Shown here in pieces: positions 24,733 through 35,302 of a stretch of 64,000 nt of DNA; position 1 is the stretch's first letter, and each line of letters begins with the position of its first letter. The notes under the pieces are model-generated. The model did not search any database, was not told where the DNA came from, and saw nothing but the letters and a program-made list of their open reading frames with translations. Position numbers and translations under genes: made by a program. Source of the stretch: Dama dama (lineage: Eukaryota; Chordata; Mammalia; Artiodactyla; Cervidae); the NCBI RefSeq assembly GCF_033118175.1, contig NC_083681.1, positions 18,122,001 through 18,186,000 of the forward strand, in the 5' to 3' direction.

Positions 24733-25165
24733 ATTGAGATTTAATGTTATGCCTAACATATAGTCCATCCTGGAAAATGATACATATATAGTTGAGAAGA
24801 ATGTATATGCTGTTGTTGTAGGGTGGTGTTCCATATATGTCTGTTAACTCTAGCTGGTTTATTGTGTTGTTTCCTTATTTACCTTTTGTCTTGTTCTATC
24901 TTATTGTGAGTGGAGTATTGACATCTCCAGTTATGATTTTAGAACTGTTTATTTCTCCCTTTAATCCTGTCAGTGTTTGTTTTATACATATTAATAGTCT
25001 GTCATTAGGTACATGTATGTTATAATTATTATATCTTCTTGCTAAACCAAACTTTTTATTAATATTTAATGTCCTTTGTCTCTTGTAACCTTTTATGATT
25101 TAAAGTCTATTTTGTCTTATATTAGTGCAGTAACTCCTGATTTCTTTTGGTTACTTTCAACCTGG

Positions 25166-25349
25166 TTAGGGATTTCCCTGATGGCTCACAAAGTAAAGAA
25201 ACTTTCTGCAATGAGAAGACATAGTTTCAGTCTCTGGGTTGGGAAGATCCCCTGGAGAAGGGAATGGCAACCCACTCCATTGTTCTTGCCTGCAACATTC
25301 CATGGACAGATGAGCATGGCAGGCTATATTCCAAGGGATCACAAAGAGT
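25166..25349 (+). mobile_element. Bov-tA SINE
   Basis: Sense Bov-tA from 'gggatttccctgatggctca' through 'gggaagatcccctggagaag' to 'gggatcacaaagag', slightly truncated at the 3' end. It sits in old L1 sequence. Confidence 0.85.
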
Positions 25350-25429
25350 CATTATGTCTTTGGATTTCAAGTGGGTCTCTTGTAGACAGCTTATGGTGGG
25401 GTCATGTGTTTCTTTGTTTTCTTGTGTGT

Positions 25430-25548
25430 TTCTTGGGAGGATGGGTGGTTGTCATGTCAGCAGGATCCTAGCTTCCTGACCAGGGACCAAACCCACACCC
25501 TTGGCAGTGAAAGTGCAGAGTCCCAACCACTGAACTGGCAGGGAATTC
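25430..25548 (-). mobile_element. CHR-2-type SINE fragment
   Basis: Antisense tRNA-like head with 'ctgaccagggaccaaaccca' and 'aactggcagggaattct'. Embedded in old L1 sequence just before the ORF1 region. Confidence 0.75.
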
Positions 25549-28500
25549 TTTGTTTTTCTCCTGCTGTTTTTAAAGACTCTCCCTTTGCCTCTGCCTTTTG
25601 AAAACTTGATTATAATGTGTCTCAGTGTGGATCTCTTTGAGTTTATCTTACTTGGAATTCATTGAGATTCTTGAATGTGTATATTCGTGTCTTGACACCA
25701 AATTTGGAAAGCTTTCAGTCATTATTACTTCAGTCATATCCTCTCTGCCCCTTCTCCATCTCTTGGCCTTCAGGAACTCTTGTGATGTGTGTATTGGTCC
25801 TCTTACTAATTTCCTACAAGTCCTTTAGGCTCTGTTTGCTTTTCTTCAATCCTTTTTTTCTTGTTCTTCAAATTTGAAATTTTCCATTGCCCTATCTTCA
25901 AGTTCACTGACTCTCTTTGCCTGCTTAAATCTGTGCTTGAATCCCTCTAGTGAATTTTTCCTTTCAGTTATTGTAATTTTCAGTTCCAGAATTTCTTTTA
26001 AGTTATCTTTAGGTTTTCTCTTTTTTCATATTTCCACTTTGTTTATACATTGTTCTCTTGACTTTCTCCACATCTTTCCTATATTTCTTTGAGTATTTTT
26101 AAGACAGTTGTTTTATAGTCTTTGTCTAGTAGAGCTGCCATTAGGTCTTTTTCAGGGACAAAATTGATCTATTGTTGATTTATTTTTTCTTTAAATGGGC
26201 CGTACTTTTCTGTAACTTTGTGTGTGTTGTAATTTGTTGTTAATCACTAGATATTTGAGTCTCATAATACGTTAAACCTGGAAATCAGATTCTTAAACTT
26301 CCCCAAGGTTTTCTTTTTTCTCTTATTGTTTGTTGTTGTTGTTTTTTGGTTGTTGTAGAATCTCTGTGCTGAGAATCAGCTGAAGCATAAGCTTAAATCT
26401 CCTCAGGTCTTTCCTGAGCCATTCTCTGGGCATACATTGTCACTTTCTAATCTTCCCATATATGCAGCTGTTTTTTAATGTCCTAGACTTTCATGTCTGG
26501 CTCTGTGATTTATGTATATGGGGGGTTTGCTTTTTCTCTCATGCACACACACAAAAAAAGCCCAGAAGTAGGTGCTCACTGTTCAATGTGCACTGTTTAA
26601 GGTGCTCAGCTATTCAATGACACTTCACAAACCAGGTTTTTTTCTTCCAGAACTTCCATCCTCAGAGAATTGGCTTTTTGTTTCTGTGGCCTTTCATCAT
26701 GATAGAAAGATGGCTGATAGAGCTCAGGCATCATGTCCTCACACAAACATCCCCCAAACAAGAAAGGACAAGGAAAGCCAAAAGCTCTCCTAATGATGCT
26801 TTTTATCCTGAGACAGAAAACATCCCTGTACCTGTCATTGGCCAGAAGGGATTCCATGCTTATCCCAAACTAATTCCCAGTTCCCAGCAAAAGGAAATAG
26901 GTTTGCTGGTCCCTAAAATTGGGGAAGGGCTTCCCTTCCTGATATCAAGGAATTCCTGCCCTAGTACAGAAGTAGGTTCTGTTCCTAGGAAAGGTGGAGT
27001 ATTCTGTTGGGTGGGTAGCAGGAAAGGTCCACTCAGCTATCACTGTGAACCACTCCATGTTTTGAAAAGAGAAATTGTTACTTACCCGAGTATCAAAAAG
27101 CTCCACCTCTCCTACTGCAGTGCCCTATGCTTATTCCACATACCTCCCAAAGAACTGCAGCCATGGCCTTGCACTAGCGTCCTATACCCACAGTGACATT
27201 GACAGGACTCAGTTTTGGCTTTCTCCTCCATGTGGTATAGGAGTGCAGGTCTCTTAAATCATGCAAAGTGGCTGTGGCTGCTACTGTGGAGGTTGTGGAA
27301 GGCCTGAAGTAGGGGTGGGGGGGTCCCACAAAATCCTGGATGGGATCTGGGCTAGAAGCAATGGCACTCTGGGTGCTTCTTGGTCCCCTCCATGGCCATG
27401 CAGGTGCAGATCAGGGCAATTCACACTCCCATAACCTGCTCTACCACCCAGACAATGACCCAGGGAGTACTGAGGCTCCTGGAGCGCTTCATGCCTTCTC
27501 TGTGTGTTATCTGTCACTCTGGTTGTTTTTATTTATTATTGTTATTTTTTGTGTGTGTCTCCAGTTTTTACCAGTTTGATTAACATGTGTCTTGGCATGT
27601 TCCTCCTTGGATTTTCCTTGTATGGGATTCTCTGTACTTCTTGGACTTGAGTGATTTTTTTCCTTTTCCATATTAGGGAGGTTTTCAATTATAATCTCTT
27701 CAAATATTTTCTCTGATCCTTTATCACTTCTCCTTCTGAGAGCCTTATAATGTGAATATTGGTGTGTTTAATGTTGTCCTAGAGATCTCTGACACTGTCC
27801 TCATTTCTTTTCATTCTGTTTTCTTGACTCTGCTCCATGGCAGTGATTTCAACCATTCTGTCTTCCAGCTCACTGATTCATTTTTCTGCCTCAGTTATTC
27901 TAGTGTATTTAGTGTATTCTAGTGATTTCTTCTAGTGTATTTTTCATTTCAGTATTATATTGTTCATCTGTTTGTTTGTCCTTTAATCTTCTATCCTTTG
28001 TTAATTATCCCTTGTAATTTTTCAGTCTGTGCCTCAATTCATTTTCTAAGATCTTAGACCATTTTTGCTATCATTAGCCAAAATTCTTTCCCAGTAGATT
28101 TCCTATTTCCTCTTCATCTAGTTCTTAATGGGTTTTCATCTTGTCCCTTTGTCTGCAAATTATTTCTTTTCTATCTCATTTTCTCTAACCTTTTTTGTAT
28201 TCTCCTTTTTCCTGGCTGGAGGGTCATAGTTCCTCTTGCTTCTGGTATCTGCCCTCTGGTGGGTGAGTTTGGTTCTGAGACTTGTTTTGACTTCATGTTG
28301 GTAGAGACTGGTGCCTGTTCACTCACTGGTTGATCTAGTGGGCAGGGTCACGTTAATGGACATGTTTAAAGGCTGCTGTGAACTCCATATGGCTTCAGGC
28401 ACCCTGTCTGCTGATTAGGTCTATATTCCTATCCTGCTGGTTGTTTGCCCTGAGGTGTTCTAGTACTGGAGCCTGCAGGTTGTGGCTAGAGCTGGGTCTT

Positions 28501-29199
28501 GGTGCTAGCACAGTGATCACTATTCTCTGAGACTTCCTTCACTAGTGTCTTTGTCCCCTCATGCCCCCCACCCCCAGTTAGCCACAGCCAACCCCCACCT
28601 CTCCAGGATACCCTCCAATTTTCATATGAAGATATAGCCCTGGCCCCTATGGAGTTATTTTTTTTTTTTTTGCTGGATTCCAGTGTATGTGAAACTTTGT
28701 TTTTGCCCTCCAAGTGTTTCTCCAAGTCCTGTGGAGCTCCTGTCCTCTACTTCTACTGGCCTTCAAAGCCAAATGCTTTGGAGATTATTCCTCCTGCTGC
28801 CACACTCTGGGGAGCCTGATGTGGGGCTCAGAACTCTCATTTTTGTGGGAGAACCTCTGTGATATTTTTTTCCAGTTCATGGGTCACTCACCCAGTGCAT
28901 ATGAGATTTGATCATGTCATGAAAGTGTCCCTTTCATCTCATTGTGGCCTCTTAGTTTTTTAATGTAAAATATCTTTTTTGTTAGTTCCAGTTATTTTTA
29001 TTGATGGCTATTCAGAAGTTTTGATCTTGGCATTTTTCTGAGAGGAGATGAGCTCAGATCCTTCTACTCTGTCCTCTTTTCCAGAGTCAAGGGGCTGCTG
29101 TTAGTTTGGCTGCTTGCCGCCTCTTTCCTCAGCATGTGCTGGCCACTATCCCCTTGATATTCAGTGTGCAGGTACAGCAACCCTTCCCTAGACAGTGGG

Positions 29200-29547
29200 G
29201 GCAAGTCCTGGCTCCTGCCCATGGATTTCCTAGTGGCAAGCACAATCTACATAATCCTGGGACTATGGGAGGAAGCTCTGATGCCTGTTTACAGATTTTT
29301 TTAGTTGCAGAAACTATCCATACCATCGACGGACAGCTGAGATAGGTCCTGACACCTGCACATGGATTTTCTAGTGGCAGAAGCTATGGACTGTCCTGGG
29401 ACAATGAGGGCAGGACATGGCATCTACTCACAAGTCTGATAGAGGCAGCCAGTGCCTGTCTCTGGAGCCTAAGATGGCAGCAGTGACTTACACCTGCCCC
29501 TAGAGCTCCTATAGGTGGTGCTTTGTTGCCTGGGAGTGCTCACAGGG
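29200..29547 (-). repeat. Five ~70-bp tandem units in the 5' UTR of element A
   Basis: Units begin at about 29200, 29271, 29343, 29409 and 29476. They share the skeleton ggcaag/ggaag/taggtcctg..cctgc..catggatttt..tagtggcag..cta..tcctgggac. The clearest pairs are 'cccatggatttcctagtggc' against 'cacatggattttctagtggc'. Divergence between units is high. By position these are promoter-type monomers of the ancient L1. Confidence 0.7.
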
Positions 29548-29560
29548 AAAACACTTGCAG

Positions 29561-29652
29561 TGGTCCTGCCAGTCTCTTCGTGAGCCTTTTTTTTTTTTTA
29601 AATAATGGTGACCCTGCCTGTCTCTTTGTGAGCCTTTTTTTAAATAATGGTG
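29561..29652. repeat. Tandem duplication of about 47 bp
   Basis: A block reading cctgcc(a/t)gtctctt(c/t)gtgagcc, then a T-run and aaataatggtg, is present twice in succession. The T-run is longer in the first copy (13 against 7). It lies in the 5' UTR of element A. Confidence 0.85.
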
Positions 29653-30245
29653 GCTTGCCCCTCTGGCAGGCCCAGGCTCCTTCAGACCATACCCTCAGTT
29701 TCCACAACCTGACCTCTTCAGACTGTTTCTGCACATCTAACCCTAGTCCTTCCCCTGGATCTGACCTCCAGATCCTCAGCTTCAGCATTTGGTCCCCACC
29801 TGTACTGACAGAGGCATGTCTCAGGTTGGGAACTGAAGGGCAGAAGTGCTGAATCTCTGTGCAGGGTACTCTCCATTTTACCTTCCATAATCCTGTTGCT
29901 GCTCTCTCCTGTTAGGCTGTGAAGCTCCCCCCTCCATTTGGCTGATATCCCTATTAGTGGGAAGACTTCCCAGGGTGTAGGGATCTTTCCTCCTTCACAG
30001 CCCCATCCTTGGGGCGCAGGCTCTGTTCTGATTCCTTTTGTCCTACCCAGTTGTGTGGAGGTATTCTTGTTTTCCTGGATGTGTGAAGTCTTCTGCTGAC
30101 TATCAGTAGCTGTTCTGTGTGAATTATTCCACTATGGATGTATTTTCAATGTGTCTGAGAGAGAAGATGAACTCTATGTCTTACTCTTGAGTAAGACAAG
30201 ATCAAGACTACCATCTTGATCCCCTTCCCTCGTTCAGAGAAGTTT

Positions 30246-31610
30246 ATATTCATTTATTTTTAGAAAGATTACATACTTATCATAGACTTTGATAGGGTGT
30301 ATAGTTTGCATATTATGATAAATGGAAATAATTTTCTGAGTAATTCACTCCAAATACATTTTGCCTGAAATGTCTAAATACTTGATGAAAATAACCCTTT
30401 TATAAATATTTTTAAAGTATTAAGTTTAAAATAAATAACATAATGCCATGATTTCACCACTGGTTTGAGACTTTATATTTGCTTCAAATCTTGTTTAATA
30501 AAAATAAAGACATTTCCTTTGAAATTTTTCCTTCCTTTCTTTGTGACAAATACCCTAATGAATTTGGTGTCTTTCAAAGTCTAGTGTTTTATACATTGAC
30601 TTTCTCATGTGTATCCATAAACAACATAATTTTATTTATTTTAATTTGCATAAATGCTATGTCTGTATAAACCTTTATTTGACCTTTAAAAAATGTCATG
30701 TTTTAGCATCCATACTTGCTGAGACATGCATAGCTCTAGTTCATCATTTTAATCATGCTTCAACTTTCCTGGGTCTGACTGTGCTGTTTCAATTTTCAGT
30801 CATCTATTCCTATACTGATGAACACTTAGGTTCTTTTTAATTATTACAAAGTATGTTCCTATGAACATGACATGATCACTATGATCATTACATAAGTTTA
30901 AGCTATTTACATTTCATGATATAAGTAATTGAGTTTCCTCTAGGTTACTAGAATTGGAATGATTAGATGTTGTTTACTTCAATATTCATTTTGACGTAGG
31001 AATAAAGATTTTGAAATCAAGACTGTAACTTTTATATCATAGTATTTATTTTTTTAGACTTAGTGTGAGTCATCTTGTTGCCTGCATAATGCTCAAGGAT
31101 AATTTCTTTTTCATCTAGAGCACTTTATTGCTAGTTTCATTTTTAGACAAAAAGAAATTTTTATTGAATTTTTCATGCTTGATGTTTTCATTTCTCTCTG
31201 AATGATGCTATGTTTGCCCTCATCTTTGTTCCCATTGATTCAAATTTTTAAACAATCCACATTTTGCAAGCAATTGCTCTTGAATCTGAAATAATTGCTT
31301 ATATTAATGACATTTTCAGCAAATTTTTAAATGGCATGCATAGTCAAATTATTTGCCTGAGCAGAATCAATTGTATTTCCTTGCTAAGTGCAAACTAACA
31401 ATGTAGAAAGACTGTTTAATTACTTATGTAAAATTTCCTTAACTTTTAAGCATTTTTCTTTTCTCATATTTTACAATTGATCTACTTATAGACTTTTCAA
31501 AATGCCTATTTTCAGTGACTGTAAGAGACCCCTTCTTCAGCTCAAACCAAATTACCTTCTAACCAGTGATGTATAAATAGCTCATCATATCAGGAGATGT
31601 ACAATGGAGC
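30246..31610. other. Single-copy AT-rich DNA, no gene seen
   Basis: Right host flank of the L1 stack. No supported exon or repeat was recognised. Confidence 0.6.
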
Positions 31611-31626
31611 AGGATACAGTAGTGGC

Positions 31627-32060
31627 ATTATACAGAGTGAAGTAAGCCAGAAAGATAAACACCAATACAGTATACTAACGCATATATATGGAATTTAGAA
31701 AGATGGTAATGATAACCCTATATGCAAGACAGAAAAAGAGACACAGATGTATAAAACAGACTTTTGGACTCTGTGGGAGAAGGCAAGTGTGGGATGACCT
31801 GAGAGAATAGCATCGAAACATGTGTATTATCAAGTGTGAAACAGATCGCCAGTCCAGGTTGGATGCATGAGACAAGTGCTCGGGGCTGGTGCACTGGGAT
31901 GACCCAGAGGGATGGGATGGGAGGGGGGTGGGAGGGGGGTTCAGGATGGGGAACACATGTAAATCCATGGCTGATTCATGTTAATGTATGGCAAAAAACC
32001 ACTACAATATTGCAAAGTAATTAGCCTCCAACTAATAAAAATTTTAAAAAAAATTTTAAA
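31627..32060 (+). mobile_element. Short L1-BT insertion (3' end)
   Basis: Sense L1-BT terminal 434 bp, from the last ORF2 codons ('acagagtgaagtaagccaga') through the 3' UTR ('atccatggctgattcatgtt') to 'ctccaactaataaaaa'. A perfect 16-bp duplication, aggatacagtagtggc, flanks it at 31611-31626 and 32061-32076, so it is a recent, heavily 5'-truncated insertion. Confidence 0.96.
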
Positions 32061-32330
32061 AGGATACAGTAGTGGCTAAGTGAACCAGAATTAGAATGCC
32101 TTGGCCTTCATGTTAAACAGAAAACTATCTTTTGTGTTTGTAATGCTAAAACACTGTGTATTTAATGCATATAACAAAAATCACAGTGAATATAGGCATA
32201 TATTCAGAATTTTACTTTACAATTTAGAGGAATGCATGTTTCTAGTATATTGAAATATGCATGGAAAAACTGAAGAAAGATTAACCTACTTGGTATATTT
32301 TTCTTTGCATGTGAAAGTTAATAATTACTC

Positions 32331-32452
32331 TGTGTGTGTGTGTGTGTGTGTACACTCAGTCTTGTCTGACTCTTTGGAACCTCATGGGCTGTAACCCTCC
32401 AGGCTACTCTGTCCATGGAATTTTCCAGGCAAGAATACTGGAGTTGTTTGCA
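32331..32452 (-). mobile_element. Truncated Bov-tA SINE with (TG)n tail
   Basis: Antisense 3' half of Bov-tA ('cttgtctgactctttggaac', 'ttccaggcaagaatactgg') preceded by a (TG)n run at about 32331-32350, which is the SINE's tail. The tRNA head is missing. Confidence 0.85.
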
Positions 32453-32862
32453 CCACTACACAGAAAATCTGCTTCCATTCCTTGTCAATATTATTATTAC
32501 ATAAGCATGAGATATTACATTGTAAATACTTATGTTTCTTAGTATGGATACTTAATAAGGGGGAAAACATTCAAAGGGCTTCAGAAAATTCTGTCTAGTA
32601 TATATAGATTGTGGTTTTTAAAAAATCAAAATGCTCATCTACACTAGTGACTATTTTTGTGTGTGTGTGACTATTTTTTTTTTTTTAATATTTGGGCTGG
32701 TATTTTCTTGTCCTGTAAATCTTTTAAGTGACTTTATTGATCATCTTATTCTTCAAAGAAGCACCAAAGATAGTAAACACTGTATTTTACAAAATAAAAA
32801 ATAATTAGTAAATACAAATGGCAATACTGTTTCCAAAATGACAAATTAAGCTGTGACTCAAG
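32453..32862. other. Single-copy DNA, no gene seen
   Basis: AT-rich with a short (TG)n/T-run at 32658-32686; nothing else recognised. Confidence 0.55.
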
Positions 32863-32876
32863 AATTATATTTCTGG

Positions 32877-33018
32877 ATGGGGTTGGGGGGAGGTGGGGGC
32901 GTTCAGGACGGGGTGACACATATGCACCCATGGCTGATTCATGTTGGTGTATGCAAAAACTGCCACAGTATTGTAATTAGCTTCCAATTATAATTAATTA
33001 GTTAATTTATAAAGAAAT
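32877..33018 (+). mobile_element. Very short L1-BT 3' end insertion
   Basis: 142 bp of the L1-BT 3' terminus ('catggctgattcatgttggt', 'ttagcttccaattata'). The 14-bp duplication aattatatttctgg at 32863-32876 and 33019-33032 flanks it exactly. Confidence 0.9.
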
Positions 33019-33032
33019 AATTATATTTCTGG

Positions 33033-33353
33033 CTTACTTCACTCTGTATAATGGGCTCCAGTTTTATCCATCTCATTAGAACTGATTCAAATGTATTCTT
33101 TTTAATGGCTAAGTAATATTCCATTGTGTATATGTACCACAGCTTTCTTATCCATTCGTCTGCTGATGCTCGAGGCTGGTACACCGGGATGACCCAGAGG
33201 GATGGGATGGGGAGGAAGGTGGGAGGGGGGTTCTGGTTGGGGAACACATGTAAATCCATGGCTGATTCATGTCAATGTATGGCAAAAACCACTACAATAG
33301 TGTAAAGTAATTAGCCTCCAACTAATAAAAATAAATGGAAAAAAAAAAGAAAG
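33033..33353 (+). mobile_element. L1-BT insertion with 5' inversion (twin-priming type)
   Basis: 33033 to about 33169 is the ORF2 C-terminal segment in antisense ('ctctgtataatgggctccag'); from about 33168 to 33353 the 3' UTR and A-rich tail are in sense ('catggctgattcatgtcaat'). About 220 bp between the two segments is missing. The aattatatttct copies at 33019-33030 and 33354-33365 bracket it. Confidence 0.9.
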
Positions 33354-33622
33354 AATTATATTTCTATTTTTTCAATTACAAAGACTAATATTGACATTAT
33401 CTTTTTAAAAGTGTCAATAAAATCACATAGAGCAAAATTGATTGGGATATTCTACTTAAAGACATTTTTATTTTGCTCTGAGGATAAAAATATAATGTTA
33501 TAGTTATTTGTATAGTAACAGTTGTATATATTTACCTATTCACTTCTGTAACTCTAATTGCTTACGGTTGTCAGAATCAATACAAAAATATATAAGTAAA
33601 TATTATGTAATAATGGCTAACT

Positions 33623-33833
33623 AGTGCTTCCCTGGGGACTCAGTGGTAAAGAATCTGCCTGCAGTGCAGGATGCATGAGTTCAATTCCTGGATATGGAAC
33701 ATCTCCTGGAGAAGGAAATGGCAATCCACTCCAGTATTCTTCCCTGGGAAATCCCATGGACAGAGAAGCTTGGTGAGCTATAGTCCATTGGGTCGCAAAA
33801 GAGTAGGACACAACTTAGCAACTAAACAACAAT
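33623..33833 (+). mobile_element. Bov-tA SINE
   Basis: Sense Bov-tA from 'gtgcttccctggggactcag' to 'taggacacaacttagcaact' with a short A/T-rich tail. No clean duplication was found. Confidence 0.93.
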
Positions 33834-34438
33834 TTTTTATAGATAGGAAATGAAAAGTGGGACTGGCAATTTTGACATTCTTATTATAGTTTGACTGACT
33901 GGCATAGGTTTGGTCTATATCATAAGGCTCTAGATTGAATGCAGAAATATTGCTATATTAGGACACATTCTTTACTCTGTATGAAGGGTGTTTCTCTTTT
34001 CCCATGACAGTAATGCTACAAAGTTAATTACCTAGTTAAGGGTGCAGAATTTAAAGACATGAGTCTGTTTTATGTCAATAGTTCTAATTTGGCAGATATC
34101 TATTAATTTCACACAAAAGAGGAATTTCAATGAAGTACAAAAAATAGCTATTTTATTGGCCATAAATATCTTTACAAATAATACCAAGATTAACTAAATT
34201 CTTCATATTATCTAGATCACTATGCAGTGAAAATTAGTTACTAAAATAATTGAGCATAATTCCCTCTAAAGCAAGAGGGAAATCAAATACACATCTTTCT
34301 CTTCTTCACTAAAAATGGCACCATTATAGGTGACTGGGTGGCAAATGTTTATTTTCAAATTAATAATGAATAAAGAACACTTTCTTTATTTAGAATTTTT
34401 TAGAAGTTCACATTTAAGCTAAAAAGTCTAAGCTAAAT
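33834..34438. other. Single-copy DNA, no gene seen
   Basis: Nothing recognisable; AT-rich and without long frames. Confidence 0.6.
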
Positions 34439-34439
34439 T

Positions 34440-34648
34440 TTTTTTTCCATCTATTTTTATTAGTTGGAGGCTAATTACTCTACAATATTGTTGTGGTTTT
34501 TGTCATACATTGACATGAATCAGCCATGGATTTACATGTATTCCCCATCCCGATCCCCCCTCCCACCTCCCTCTCCACCCGATTCCTCTGGGTCTTCCCA
34601 GTGCACCAGGCCGAGCACTTGTCTCATGTATCCAGCCTGGGCTGGTGA
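34440..34648 (-). mobile_element. L1-BT 3' end fragment
   Basis: Antisense L1-BT 3' UTR: T-run, 'agttggaggctaattactct', 'gaatcagccatggatttaca', ending at 'agcctgggctggtga'. Confidence 0.93.
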
Positions 34649-34818
34649 TTAAACATTTGTTGACTATGAAGCCAATTAAGTGAAATTTGATTTAAATATC
34701 TAAAATTAGAACATAGATAAATACAGTATTGTTAAGGTATTGAACGATGGTATACTATTTAGGTAAATATTAAAGTTAGCATGTTTAGGAGTTCCCTGAC
34801 ATATTTTCTAAGCATACT

Positions 34819-35302
34819 TGTGGGGAAATTATCAGGATGGTGCCAGTCAGGCTCTCTCGCCCCATGCTCTCATGCCCTCTTGCCCCATGTTCTGTAACAA
34901 TGACTTTGCATGGTTGTGTAACAGCTGAGATCCCTTATAACACTGCCCATGCATGTCATGTACTCACTTGGTCATGGGCTACTTTCTGTGGTATGCTTGT
35001 ATGAGCTTCACCATGAAAGCCCTGGCTGTTGCTGCATTGGGACTACACTGCAGCAGCATCATGCGTATGGTTACATGAGGTTATGTTGCGGCTGCTGCTA
35101 CGGCTGCTGGGTCAACCAGGAGAGAGGCTGTGTTATGGCTGCCAAGCCAGCCCTGAGAGGATAAAATGTATGCAGTTTCTATAGCTCCTCAAGTCTTCTT
35201 CCAGCCTCTCAGCTCACACCTTGCCAACCCTGCATTCGGTTAACAGTACACACAGTGAGATGCAAAAAGACAATCAGCGTCACGAACACAATCAGTGATA
35301 CA
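34819..35302 (+). mobile_element. Probable solo LTR
   Basis: A 484-bp GC-richer island in AT-rich DNA, starting TGTGGGG and ending near GATACA, so TG...CA. A TATA-like gataaaa lies at about 35159-35165 in a suitable U3 position, followed about 40 bp on by a pyrimidine-rich part and a 'ggttaacagtacacacagtg' segment of U5 character. The 71-codon frame at 34949-35164 is low-complexity (Cys/Gly-rich) and not a gene. No matching target duplication was identified. The family is unknown to me. It could instead be another kind of GC-rich repeat. Confidence 0.5.

Larger units (their letters stand above)
19356..27530 (-). mobile_element. Element C/E: mosaic of old L1 inserted in element A
   Basis: An old L1M-type 3' UTR starts at about 19370 ('caaccattaccaccatctgt'), is broken at 19995 by the L1-BT at 19995-22910, resumes at 22911 with 'gatagtagccatcctaatgt', and runs to about 23244. 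A second L1 3' end (23245-23738) follows, then reverse transcriptase, endonuclease, ORF1 (about 25560-26100) and a 5' UTR-like part (about 26340-27530) before element A resumes at its ORF1. Which parts belong to one element is uncertain, because a jump at 23738 implies an internal deletion or a nested copy. All frames are dead. Confidence 0.65.
3333..30232 (-). mobile_element. Element A: ancient full-length L1, expanded to 26.9 kb by nested insertions
   Basis: Antisense L1 whose own sequence is recoverable in order from 3' end to 5' UTR in these pieces: about 3333-3983, 10611-10996, 11205-11944, 12167-12302, 14981-15188, 16199-16947, 17598-19355 and 27531-30232, about 7.3 kb in total. The order (3' UTR, ORF2 C-terminus, reverse transcriptase, endonuclease, ORF1, 5' UTR) is preserved across the gaps. 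The outer ends carry the duplication ttcagacaagttt at 3320-3332 and ttcagagaagttt at 30233-30245, 12 of 13 identical. All frames are broken. The piece boundaries are good to within some tens of bases. Confidence 0.85.

Noticed and set aside
26606..27579. Plus-strand frame of 172 codons (26678-27196) and neighbours
   Set aside because: Inside old L1 5' UTR-like sequence; no recognisable domain, no splice context, and overlapped by open frames on the other strand.
34949..35164. 71-codon Cys/Gly-rich frame
   Set aside because: Lies wholly within the probable solo LTR and contains a simple gctgctgct-type composition.
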